Shown piece after piece: positions 36,436 through 46,900 of a stretch of 64,000 bases of DNA. Within the stretch, counting starts at the first letter, position 1. Each line of letters starts with the position of its first letter. The stretch is from Pristionchus mayeri (Eukaryota > Nematoda > Chromadorea > Rhabditida > Neodiplogasteridae): positions 29,395,087 through 29,459,086 of the forward strand of contig BTRK01000001.1 in the NCBI GenBank assembly GCA_036245805.1, given 5' to 3'. Made by a program: the position numbers and the translations under genes. Below the pieces are notes generated by a model, which was given only the letters and a program-made list of their open reading frames with translations, did no database searches and was not told where the DNA came from.

Positions 36436-39400
36436 CTACTTCGCCTCAGCTTTCTTCCACTCGATTAGACTGATGGGAGCATCGGGCAGATTGATGGGCG
36501 CCTTCGTGATCTTCGCACCGTATTTTTTCACCCATTCGAAAGAGTTGTTTGACAGCTTCTACAAATACACAATTTTCAGTATAATAAATATCAATACCGC
36601 AACAAAACGCGTCATTACTCTAAAAGAATGCTCACCTCATTGAGGAACTTCTCCCAGAAAGAAAATGAGAAGGGAGGGGAAAATGAGAAGGGAGGGGTGC
36701 GCCTGTGGGAAGGATAATTGTCCATGAAGACACGGCAGACGGAGAGAGAGCACAGGACTTCGATGAATGCGGCTGAATATTTGATGATCAAAATGATAAA
36801 ACTCAAATTTCATTTTTCCAAATTACTGTAGCAAGAAAAAATCACTAGTTTGCAACATACACTATTCATAATTCGAGACTAATTGGGTATGTACACGAGT
36901 AGTTCGAATCTGGTTATTATTAAAGATCGATAGTTTCGATAGGGAAAAATCCGATATATTTGCTTACTTTTTCGAGCATTTTTATATTTCAAAAGCAAAA
37001 TTTTCAACTAACCGGGATCAGAGAGGTCAGGTTGGCGAGAGAACGAGATCTTGAGAGAATTCGTGGCCTTCGAACTGATGGTGTTGATGACAGGACTGAA
37101 CAGAATAGGAAGAGTGACGAAATATTTTTGACCTTCAGTCACATAACATTTCTTGTGAAATGAGAACGCGACATATAACCATGCATTAGCAAGCTAGATC
37201 TTCAATTAGCGTAATTCGACTCACATAGTTTCGTCGTCGGTAGTCACATGGTCGAAATGGAGATCTTCGATGACCGACGAACGCAGAAACTTCGCACACA
37301 ACGAGAGATCAGAGAGATCCATGGGGACAGCTCTATACTCTTCGAATGCTCTTCCGAACGGATGAAGTGCGACAGTCTTGATGGATGTATAGATGTAGAG
37401 AAAAATTGATGGATGTAGAGAAAATCGGCCAACTGAAAAGAACGTTTTGTTAGGGAGAAGCTCAAGTGTCCTTTTCGATTTTCTTTGGAATAATGCAACA
37501 AAGCAAAAGGTCACAGATTTTGTAATATCCACGTATGAGAGCGTTTGCCCAAAAGTCGAGCAGATCCGGAATATTTTTGCACAGTAAAAAAAGTCGATTT
37601 TCCAATTTCATGTGATTTGGGGTTCTCAAGGGTGCTGATGAAGATAGGCATAGTAATTTTGCACACGGGTCTTCCGTTGGCTCCAGATGACGTTGCGTCG
37701 AATTTACATATTCATTATTTCCGCTGCTCCAAATAGAGCTAAAATTAGTGCAACAAGTTTTCTGGGGTGAAATTTTATGGCGAACACGCCTGTATACTTC
37801 ACTTTTACTAATTTTGTAATTAAAAAATTAAAAATACAACTTTTCTCTAAGTGAATCCCGAGCTTAGCAAATACACCGATAGGAGCGCCGCGAAGAGAGG
37901 ATTCCAAATCTACAATTTTGTCCAATTTCGACATCAAAATTTTAAGAAAACCTAAAAATAGTGCTCAGTTTTTTGCTTGAATTGACTCATTCTCTCCCCT
38001 TGACCCCGACTCTCTCTCACCACACCACAAATCCCCCTCTGGCAGTCCTCCCTCCCCTGCCTCTCTCGAGAATGAGTCAATTCAGGCAATAAGCGAGCAC
38101 TATTTTTATTTTTTCTAAAAATTTTGATGTCGAAATTGGACAAAATTGTAGATTTGGAATCCTCTCTTCGCGGCGCTCCTATCGGTGTATTTGCTAAGCT
38201 CGGAATTCACTTAAAGAAAAGTTGCATTTTTAATTTTTTAATTACAAAATTAGTAAAAATGAAGTATGTAGGCTTGTTCTCCATAAAATTTCACCCCAGA
38301 AAACTTGTTGCGCTAATTTTAGCTCTATTCGGAGAAGCGGAAATCATGAAAATGTATTTCGTCGCAACGTCTTCTGGAGCCAACGGAAGGCCCATGTGCA
38401 AAATGACTATGCCTATCTTAATCAGCACCCTTGAGAACCCCAAATCAAATGAAATTAGAAAATCGTTTTTTTGCTGTGCCAGCCTATGCTCGCTTCTTAG
38501 GCAAACGCTCTCATATACCTAGATACATAGTATCTATTCAATTCATCGTATTCATTGCCAAAATATTCTAAATAAAAGAAAATAGTTGACTGTAAATAGT
38601 GTAGAGTGCCTGCCTGACCTGCTCGATGATGGAATCCTCGGGACCGGCCAGCGTTACGAGCATCGAGGGCACTCTGTATTCGAGCATGTTTTATAACCCA
38701 GAACGACAACCAAAGTACATAAGCTATTTTTAGCTTTAAAGTTCGCTTTTCAAAAAGGATTCAACGTACATTCTTGACATCATTGATCTCTTGAGTCGTC
38801 CCATGTCCAAATTGGCCAGGTCGTAGAAAGCGATATTAGAAGCGAAGAGATCGATAATCACCACCATACCATCCTGCAAATTATCGATTAGAAGAACAAT
38901 GATAAAGATAATGCGGTATAAATTCTCTTATAGTAGATTGAAATTCAGCCCTTTCTCAGGCCACACTATGCCCGAGCTGGTGAGAAAGCATACAAATATA
39001 GTTTCATGCGCCGAATTGTAACAACTTAGCAATGATGAAATGCTCACAATAGTCTTGACGAAGTGAACTGCTCTGATTCCCGGTCGATTGTCCTCCCTTT
39101 TCATGAATTCCTTTACTCCATGATGAAAGTGAGTGGATACCTGAGGTGCGTAATTACCATATTCATAACGAAAGTACACAATGCTATGTCAATACGTTTG
39201 TATTTTGATGCAAATATGCAATGCAATTTCCATCTCTTTAAGTATGCCGTTTCAAGTTTATAAATTGCGTTTATCGTTATGCCAGGTGTGTGAATTGTAA
39301 AAAAAGGGTCAGGGTAAACATGAACTGATCATAAGAGATAAATTGTAATATTTCGGAAAGTAGTGAGAACCACAATCACACAATGTAAAATGTGTACCTT

Positions 39401-40612
39401 CGAGAGATTGTCCAGATCCGTGCACTCTCTCTTCGTGAACAGATGAGCGAAGAGACGGTTGAGAGCCGGCCACTGGAGCGATTCGATCATTGAGAGACTG
39501 CAATGAGATACTGTAGATAGTATTTGATTTATTCACAAAGAAGATGACTTTAAAGAAGGAGTGTCAGCAAAGTTAAATTTTTGAGGCTGTCATAACCATG
39601 GCCTAGACAATCATCCAACGATCATAGTGGGAGCTAAGAGCATAGGCAAAGGTCAATCGCATAGCTCAGTGGTAAAGCAGTCGCGCGTAATCGGAAGGTT
39701 GCGGGTTCGAATCACACCAGTTTTTGAAAAATCTTCTAGATATTTGAATTCCCGCACGCCCCTTCCCTTCAAGCCCTCCTTGGCATTCTGCCAACTAAAG
39801 ATAACTCGGTTTAAAATAGAGATACGCATTTGAAATTTTCAGAATCTCTTATGGTTGTACAAAGGTCGGTCATGGTTATGAGAACGTCAAAATTTCAACT
39901 TTGCTGACAGTCCTTCTTTAAACGATTAGACAACCTTGTTTTTCTATGAAACTATTCATCTACCGTTACTCTTTCAATTTTGTGTATAACTTTTGTAAAC
40001 AGGCATAGGAACGACAGAGAGATGCATTGGGTTTCACAAAAGGAATAATTACTATTAAGTTTTCTATTTAAATTCCCTCGAGTTGAGATTAAAAAATTTG
40101 AAATCATTTGAATACCGTATCTGGATGCAGTAATGAAAGGACGGTACCTAGGAGTCTCAGAGAGGTCGGTGGGATGGTCGATCTTGACTACTTTCTCGGC
40201 ACGACTTCTGCTTATCCTCGGTGCTGAAGCGACGAAAGGCCTAAAGATAAGGTTAAGGATTAAGGTTGGAACGATGATGAACGTTCGGTTACGGAAACAA
40301 ATTAGAAGTTACGTTTAACACGGGGCAAATGCAGGTCAGAAATGCCATATAATATAAAAAAATGCTACAACAAAGGGAACCGTTCTGTAAGGACAAGCCC
40401 GCCCCGCCTACTCTGCACACTCTAGAGGGGGCGCGCAGAGCTTGGAGGAGCTAACGTCCACTCATGGAGGAAACAATTGTTCATTGTGTAGTGGCATTAG
40501 GGAGTAGGAGAGATACATTGGAAAATGAAATTACTTGGCAGAAGGCCTCCGTCGCTCTTGATTCATCGTCGGCGGACCAGAAGAGACGAGACGGGTAGAC
40601 GACCTCGCGCAT
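36436..40612 (-). CDS. Unrecognised ~335-residue, mainly helical protein
   Basis: On the minus strand nine exons join in consistent phase: 40240-40148, 39497-39398, 39140-39048, 38873-38770, 38673-38619, 37376-37225, 37095-37013, 36772-36636 and 36558-36436 (TAG). A tenth, 40612-40535 (MREVVYPSRLFWSADDESRA...), is a likely start, but its phase does not fit the next exon, so the 5' end is unsure. The product has repeated amphipathic helices (SMIESLQWPALNRLFAHLFT; STHFHHGVKEFMKREDNRPG; GMVVIIDLFASNIAFYDLAN; DPAAFIEVLCSLSVCRVFMD) resembling HEAT/ARM-type repeats, and ends NNSFEWVKKYGAK...SLIEWKKAEAK. I do not recognise the family. An insert of PPFSFSPPFSFSF in exon 36636-36772 looks like a recent in-frame repeat expansion. 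The intron at 37377-38618 is filled by a foldback element. Confidence 0.65.
37533..38518. mobile_element. Foldback (long inverted repeat) element, family A copy 2
   Basis: A palindrome of about 986 bp whose ends (GTATGAGAGCGTTTGCC and its complement) and internal sequence (GTTGGCTCCAGA..., AACTTTTCTCTAAGT...) match the foldback at 4788-5803. The loop near 38020-38050 again carries CCCTCTGGC. It sits in an intron of the minus-strand gene. Confidence 0.85.
39654..39726 (+). tRNA. tRNA-like pseudogene or SINE head
   Basis: An A-box-like ATAGCTCAGTGGTAAAGCA and a B-box-like GGGTTCGAATC lie at tRNA spacing. The acceptor, anticodon and T stems are poorly paired, so a working tRNA is unlikely. It is inside an intron of the minus-strand gene. 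Confidence 0.4.
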
Positions 40613-40793
40613 CACATCAAGTAATGAGGGCATCTCTTAAAAATGGCCAAGAATATTTAGATAAAGGAAAGAAGGAAAAGGATCTCAACAAAAACAACGC
40701 GGGAAATGATCCAAGACGAAATTCGGGTGTTAAAAGGCGAAGAAAAACAGTTCATAATCTGATCAAAATAGAGGCAGGTAAAGGAAAGAGTGT

Positions 40794-41112
40794 CTATTCC
40801 TACGAAAACAGCTAGTTGAAATGCATGAGAAAGGAAGTAAATTGATGGGAAGGAGGGAGGATGAAGGGAAGAGGTCACTCGATTGACCTGGCGAGAGGGA
40901 GAGGAGAGGAGAAGGGAAGAGACCCTGATCTATCGATCTGACCAGAGGGAAGGAGAGGAGGAGGGAAGGAGGGAGAAGGGAAGGGGTATTGATCTACTCG
41001 TCTGACCAGAGAAGACCTGGGAGAGGAGAGAGGGAAAGAAAGTAACAATCCAAGTGAAAGGTAGTGTCTCTCAAAATCTCTATAACACTACCGTATGCCT
41101 ATATAGTGTGAC
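40794..41112. repeat. Purine-rich direct duplication, unit 1
   Basis: Starts TCCTACGAAAACAGCTAGTTG and runs through GATGGGAAGGAGGGAGG, GATTGACCTGGCGAGAGGGA and GATCTATCGATCTGACC to GTAACAATCCAAGTG and TATGCCT. The same order of words follows from 41113, so this is a tandem duplicate. Unit 1 lacks the satellite block. Confidence 0.75.
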
Positions 41113-42332
41113 TAGTCCTACAAAAACTGCTAGTTGGAATGATTGAGAAAGGGAGAGAGATGATGGGAAGGAGGGAGGAGGTAGGGAAGGGCTTAACTGA
41201 TTGACCTGGCGAGAGGGAGGGGAGAGCGGGAGAGACGGAGGGAGAAAAAGAAGGGACACTTGATCTATTGATCTGACCTGAGAAGAGAGGAAATGGAAGG
41301 GGGCTCTGGTAAAAGTTCCCAGTGGGATCCCAGTGAAATCCCAGTGGGGACCCCGCATGTATCTCACTGGGAAATCCACTGGGATCCCACTGGGAAACGC
41401 GCTCCCACTGGGATCCCACTAGGATACCACAGCGATCCCACTGGGAAATCCGCTGGGATACCACTGGGAAAAATCCCACTGGGATACCACTGGGACATTC
41501 CACTGTGATCCCACTGGGAAAAATCTCACTGGGATCCCAGTGGGAAATTCCACTGTCATCCCACTGGGATAGCGACTTGAACAGACTTCCCAGTGGGATC
41601 CCAGTGAAATCCCAGTGGGGACCCCGCATGTATCTCACTGGGAAATCCACTGGGATCCCACTGGGAAACGCGCTCCCACTGGGATCCCACTAGGATACCA
41701 CAGCGATCCCACTGGGAAATCCGCTGGGATACCACTGGGAAAAATCCCACTGGGATACCACTGGGACATTCCACTGTGATCCCACTGGGAAAAATCTCAC
41801 TGGGATCCCAGTGGGAAATTCCACTGTCATCCCACTGTGATAGCGACTTGAACAGACTTCCCAGTGGGATCCCAGTGAAATCCCAGTGGGGACCCCGCAT
41901 GTATCTCACTGGGAAATCCACTGGGATCCCACTGGGAAACGCGCTCCCACTGGGATCCCACTAGGATACCACAGCGATCCCACTGGGAAATCCGCTGGGA
42001 TACCACTGGGAAAAATCCCACTGGGATACCACTGGGAAAAATCCCACTGGGATACCACTGGGACATTCCACTGTGATCCCATTGGGAAAAATCTCACTGG
42101 GATCCCAGTGGGAAATTCCACTGTCATCCCACTGGGATAGCGACTTGAACAGACTTCCCAGTGGGATCCCAGTGAATTTCCCAGTGAGATACATGCGGGG
42201 TCCCCACTGGGATTTCACTGGGATCCCACTGGGAAACTTTTACCAGAGGGGGGGGGGGGTAGAGTAACAATCCGAGTGCATGGTAGTGGAACTCCTCTCG
42301 AAATCTCTTGAAAACTAAACTATCATGTGCCT
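41113..42332. repeat. Purine-rich direct duplication, unit 2, interrupted by a satellite foldback
   Basis: Carries the same landmarks as unit 1 (TCCTACAAAAACTGCTAGTTG ... GATCTATTGATCTGACCTG), is interrupted at about 41304, and resumes at about 42250 with GTAACAATCCGAGTGCATGG and ATGTGCCTCG. Confidence 0.7.
41304..42248. mobile_element. Satellite-filled foldback element (271-bp tandem units, ~70-bp TIRs)
   Basis: The ends are inverted repeats: CTCTGGTAAAAGTTCCCAGT at the left and its complement ACTGGGAAACTTTTACCAGAG at the right, pairing over ~70 bp. Between them are tandem units with starts at 41317, 41588, 41859 and 42156 (271, 271 and 297 bp; the third unit has an extra 26-bp copy of an inner repeat). 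Each unit is built from short CCCA(C/G)TGGGAT words in both orientations. It has no coding capacity. Unit 1 of the surrounding duplication shows the empty site. Confidence 0.85.
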
Positions 42333-42788
42333 CGAAATGGGCATGAAAAGCTATTTCAATGTACTCGGAAAATCAATATCCGGTGCATAAAATGTCCGAG
42401 TTCTAAAGTGAAAGCCTCGAGTGAATGGTCCACGACGAAATTAGGTTGTCCTCTGAGGGTGCTTTCTAAGTTCGCTACCTCATTTCAATCAAATCGAATT
42501 ATCGCCATAAATCGCCGTCTGCTCGACTCTCTTATTAACGATTTGAATGATTTCATGTGGAAGCAGGGGAAAGCAATTGCGGATTGCTGAAATGCACAAT
42601 CTTTAATGGAGTTCCGCATCTTTAATAGAATTCTGAGTGGATTCGAAAGTTGCAGGAGTAGGAAGAAAGAATTGACGCAGTACCATTCTCTCCGATTCTA
42701 GTAGCCGAATTTAAGTAATATTTTTTTCAATTTTCGCACTAAACTTTTTGATTGCTTGCTTACCTGCCCAATAGCGCCACAAGCTCGG

Positions 42789-42950
42789 ATCACCAGCGTC
42801 GGATGAGAACCACACAGGGTACCTATCTCCAGTATTTCCACTTCAGATTCACTCACTTTCAAAAAGTATTCTTTGAAAATACTGTTGAAGAAAACTATTT
42901 TCGGTTCCCATCTGGATTGCCATCCAGCGGCGATTTTCCGACCTAGTGCC
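42789..42950. repeat. MITE of the GGCACTAGGTCGGATG family (long form)
   Basis: The left end is damaged (CACCAGCGTCGGATGAGAAC); the right end ...TTTCCGACCTAGTGCC is intact. The interior has a palindrome around AAAAAGTATTCTTTGAAAATAC. Confidence 0.65.
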
Positions 42951-43467
42951 CTCACTAGTATTTCATGGTTCTCCCCGACCAAATAGCCCCTATGTGTTAT
43001 CCCTATGCGGTTCTCACTGTGCTTGCACCCTGGAAGCGCCCGAGAGAGTAAAGATGGTCGAGCCACTGTCTGAATTGTCAACAACCTTAGCACGAGAACT
43101 TTCAAGTCGCCCCGATTTACACAAGAGATCTCCGACTCCGAACCCACTTATCTCTAATAGTATTTGCGCCGAAACCTCGTTGTTTTCGAGGGACCAAAAG
43201 CCATCCTTTCAAATCACCATTGGGTGCACGTTTATAATACTTGTATTCCATTTCACATTGCTCCTTAATCAATATTTTCTGTTTGAAAAATTAGTTTGTA
43301 TCTTGACTATGGCATTCTGAATAATTATGATGCAACGTGTGCACTTCGAAGCTTTGCTCTCTCTGTCGCAACGGGTTGAATGAATGAACTAACAGTCATT
43401 CAATCCATTGTTCATTCCTCCTTGTGAGTACGCGTTTTATTATTGCTGTATGATTAGTGCTCATTCG

Positions 43468-43542
43468 GGCACTAAATCGGATGAGCACTATGCCGCCTTT
43501 GATATATCAAATTACATCATAGTTCTCATCCAGCCTAGTGCC
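43468..43542. repeat. MITE of the GGCACTAGGTCGGATG family (short form)
   Basis: GGCACTAAATCGGATGAGCA ... TTCTCATCCAGCCTAGTGCC with the usual GCCGCCTTTGATATATCAAA centre, partly deleted on one side. Confidence 0.8.
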
Positions 43543-43681
43543 CAAGCGCATTTCTCTTCCTGCATGATTAGTGCTCATTCGAAATCAGCAGGCGACGCTA
43601 TCAGCACAATAATCGACTCCATTCATCTGTCATGGAGAGGAATCGAGAATAATCTCGGGATACAACCACACCGTCTCTTCC

Positions 43682-46063
43682 ATGGATGTAATATACACAG
43701 TGGACCTCTGTGAGACCATCAATTATTGTAAGTTATCATCAATATTGTTATTGAGCAGTCATTTGTACTCAAATTCAGGGATCGGCTTAGTTCTGAATGC
43801 TCTGCTTGTCTGCCTGATTCTGATGGCAACAAGAAATAGCATTGGAGCGTACAAGTACTTGCAAGTAAGTGACGGCACTAGGTCGGATGATAACCTACTA
43901 GATGATAACCAAAAAAAGAACACTTCTGTTGAACTTTCATAGAATAATTTTTGACACTTTGGGAACCTACTGTGAATGATCTACACAATTTTCCATTTTT
44001 TTGGTTATCATCCAGTAGGTTACCATTCGACGGTGATCATCCGACCTAGTACCTTCCTAAGTGAGGCAATTTCGTGCCCGAATTTCCATTTCACTTTTTC
44101 AGCTAGCATTCATAATTACGAATGAGTCGTTCGCGGCATATTCTCATTTCCTTAGATATGTGGGTATGAACACCATTAATCGAAATGAAACAAGTTTCAG
44201 AAATTACTAACAAAAGGCCATTCCTTCGCAATGTTCCTCACGAGTCCGTACGGAGATAATCTGGTTAGCGCATGCACTATTTCTCAGCTGGAAAATCGTC
44301 AAGAAAAATGCGATCGACTTGCGGGAATTCTAATAGTATACTTGTCAGATTCTGAAGGAAAATAACCTTCTTTTTAATCGCTTTTTTTCTGAAAACATCT
44401 AGATGTAAAAACGAATTTCAGCACCTCAATGCCCTGTGTGGAGCCCTCTTCTCACTCATTTTGGTGGTAATATCATTCAATTTTCTCTACCGGTACATGG
44501 CTGTAAATCAGTAAGTGATTTAGTGGTGTAATGTTTCTAAAAATATGTTAAGTTCCACTCTAATTCGTCTCTTCTCCACTGCTTGGTGTCCGTTAGTTCT
44601 AGGCTCAATCGCGCTTTTCGAGTTTGCAGTATGGTGAGAAATCTTCGAATTTATGTACAAGTGGTCGATAAAGTGTGCGAAATGAATGAACATAGTTTCG
44701 AAAGTAAATTGATTGCCCAATCAGGTACGCAGGATGCTATTTATTCTTCGCGGCTTCACCCGAATCGCGCGCGGATCTTGCGCCAGAGTTTGCGCGAAAA
44801 TACGGAATCGACGCTATGACTCATGCGATTGTGCTGGGAGACTACTGGGTTTGTGCAATTAGAGATGCAATTCCGTTTTCAATGTCGTGAAAATTTGTTG
44901 ATTACTTCTGTTGACAAGCTAACCTTGCCTTTCTTGTTTAGCGTGATGGTCATTACAACGTTTTGCCTTTGGTGGGCTTGGGAGTTTTCTGCGGTATCAT
45001 TTCTGCTGGATTTTCGTTCATGGTGAGACATACTAGAATCAATCATTTAATAAGATAGGGAACAGAAACATTCGCTATTCGATCGACTATTTCCATCTGC
45101 TCAGCTTTTCTATATATTTTCTATTCTATAACCATCCTAGAAAAGCGAAATTGTGTATAGATCTAGAGATGCGAGAGGAAGTTTTTCCCACCTTGACGTA
45201 TGTATTAGCAGGCGATTCCACCTGTTGATCAGTGTTCAAAAACAGTTGTGATAGATATTTGCCAGTTCTCACTACCTGTCAGACCATGTGGAGCGAATGA
45301 ATATGTAGAAATGAGGAAATTAGCGCAACTCTCACTGACGAAATTCTGGTGTTCTGCACCGTCTCGATACTTCGCTATCTGGCACAGAACAAGACGATAT
45401 CAGCAAAGACTAAGCGATTGCAGTATGCACTGGTTCGCAGTCTTCTCGTGCAGGTTAAAATATACAAATTATATTAATATCATCACTGGCACCTCTCACG
45501 AAGCCCGGACAGCCCGAAAATGGTCATAGAATCGGACAATCATTCTTGGTCGATTCATTGATTAGAGAATGGGCTACGAACAACTGGCTTTTGAGACTGT
45601 CCGGGTCTGCGATTGCAGATCCAAATATCCTCCTTGTGTGTTTTACATGTGTTTTCAAAATAGCAAAATTTATTGATACAGAAAATACAAAGTGAAATGA
45701 TCTTTAAGACACTCATTCCATTCGGATTCATTCACTGTACTGCTGGCACAGTGCTTTTCATGCCCCTCTTTGGTATTGACATCGGCATTTTCAGGTAACT
45801 TTGGGAAGGGTTTATAAGAATATTTGTTTATATTCAGCGATTTTGTCCCCGTGAGCTGCTCTTACTTTCCCCCCTTTGATGCTATCGCTACTATTTTATT
45901 AATGCGCGATTATCGAGAGACTGTGAGGGCTTTCCTGACCTGTCGGTGAGCAATATTGGATTATTTTTATACTGATGATCTGTTTTTGTTCAGATTGGCG
46001 GACTACTCGAAAAAACGGTCAACTTCTTTGGTGACTCCAGCACAGAAAAGGAGCGATTCGTGA
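43682..46063 (+). CDS. Str-type serpentine chemoreceptor (nematode 7TM GPCR)
   Basis: Exons: 43682-43727, 43779-43864, 44103-44159, 44201-44263, 44422-44510, about 44590-44635, about 44711-44848, 44942-45022, about 45328-45452, 45682-45794, 45838-45945 and 45994-46063 (TGA). Hydrophobic segments follow in order: GLVLNALLVCLILMA (TM1), LAFIITNESFAAYSHF (TM2), HLNALCGALFSLILVVISF (TM3) then NFLYRYMAV at the TM3 end where GPCRs carry DRY, CYLFFAA (TM4), VLPLVGLGVFCGIISAGFSF (TM5), TLIPFGFIHCTAGTVLFMPL (TM6), and YFPPFDAIATILLMRDYRET (TM7, with the family's P-x-D and DYR). IGAYKYLQ after TM1 and AKTKRLQYALVRSLLVQ before TM6 are Str hallmarks. Such receptors sense odorants or pheromones in sensory neuron cilia (family knowledge). 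Joins around exons 6-7 and 8-9 do not match in phase, so small parts of the model may be wrong. Confidence 0.85.
43874..44053. repeat. MITE of the GGCACTAGGTCGGATG family (long form)
   Basis: GGCACTAGGTCGGATGATAA ... ATCCGACCTAGTACC with inner GGGAACCTACTGTGAATG shared with the copy at 14100. It starts nine bases after the donor of chemoreceptor exon 2. TAAGTGA occurs on both sides. Confidence 0.85.
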
Positions 46064-46900
46064 ACAAAATATTGATTCAACTTTGCCAATAAAGTGTTGC
46101 CAATAATTGTGATTTTCTGAGCAAACAGTGAATGTGATCAAGAAATCAACAAAGACTAGTGAAATAAATTATGAAAAAGAAGTGTACGAAAATGCATACG
46201 ATAATGTAAATTAGATAGGAAAGATCATGGTTTTCTCTACATGATGTTACGTCACTGAGATTTCTTCCACTCTATCTGAGCAGAATGGTTTAATAAGGTC
46301 GATGGCAAATTTCATGACTATATTTTTTTATTATATTTTTTTACTACTTCAAAAGTGCCCTCGTTCACTTACAACACTAGAAAATCATCCCTATTCAATA
46401 GTCTACACAATCCGGCAAAGGCTCATGGAGCAAATTTTTCGACTAACTGAACAGTGAGAGAATTCAGGAATTTATATGAGTTTCCAGAGGAATAATAGAC
46501 TATTATTTCTTATGTTAGAGGAATATTATTGTGGGCTTGAAACATGTTGTGTAACCACACAGGCTCTGCGAAAGCAACATCGAAAGGTCACCGAAGCGGA
46601 AAGAATCCGGGATTTCAGACCGGAAAGGTCTCGGAAGTGCTCGCCCGGGCGGAAACATCAGCCCCACAGATGTAAACAGCGCTCCTAACGTGTCTTTCGA
46701 ATTGCCCTCTCCACTTTTCGACACATTTATGCTTTATCGGAAGAGTGGTAACATCTCGTAGGCCGACCAGTCGAGATGGCGACCTCTCGATCGACTGTAT
46801 GCCCTCCTTTACTGCATTCGTCTGGTTGTGGAATCGTGCTCTTTCTTTGATTGTCAACAACGAATTGAGTACACCTTTGAGAAGTCGACTATTTTCAGTA
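46064..46900. other. Intergenic, 5' region of the dynein-like gene
   Basis: Contains the chemoreceptor 3' end and the presumed promoter and 5' UTR of the dynein-like gene. Short open frames (for example 46476-46688) lack recognisable content. TTTTCAG directly precedes the start codon at 46901, so the start could also be the first codon after a trans- or cis-splice acceptor. Confidence 0.4.

Larger units (their letters stand above)
42333..43681. other. Intergenic between the satellite block and the chemoreceptor
   Basis: It holds two MITEs (42789-42950 and 43468-43542). The part 43000-43400 has open frames on both strands but no exon that fits neighbours or a known family. The chemoreceptor promoter must lie near 43540-43681. 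Confidence 0.4.

Noticed and set aside
41080..42218. Long open frames on both strands rich in Gly/Ile/Pro/Trp (SQWDPSG..., IPLGYHWD...)
   Set aside because: They are translations of the 271-bp satellite in several frames and on both strands, with no codon bias or start context.
41304..42248. CRISPR-like array
   Set aside because: Repeats are contiguous satellite units without unique spacers, and the DNA is from an animal.
42698..43320. Candidate exons on either strand upstream of the chemoreceptor
   Set aside because: Open frames overlap a MITE and none joins to a neighbour or resembles a known protein.
45504..45605. Possible small MITE with CCCGGACAG ... CTGTCCGGG
   Set aside because: Only a 9-bp inverted repeat with no further pairing or second copy in the window.
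46476..46688. 70-codon open frame before the dynein-like gene
   Set aside because: No conserved motif, no consistent splice partners, and it overlaps the presumed 5' region.
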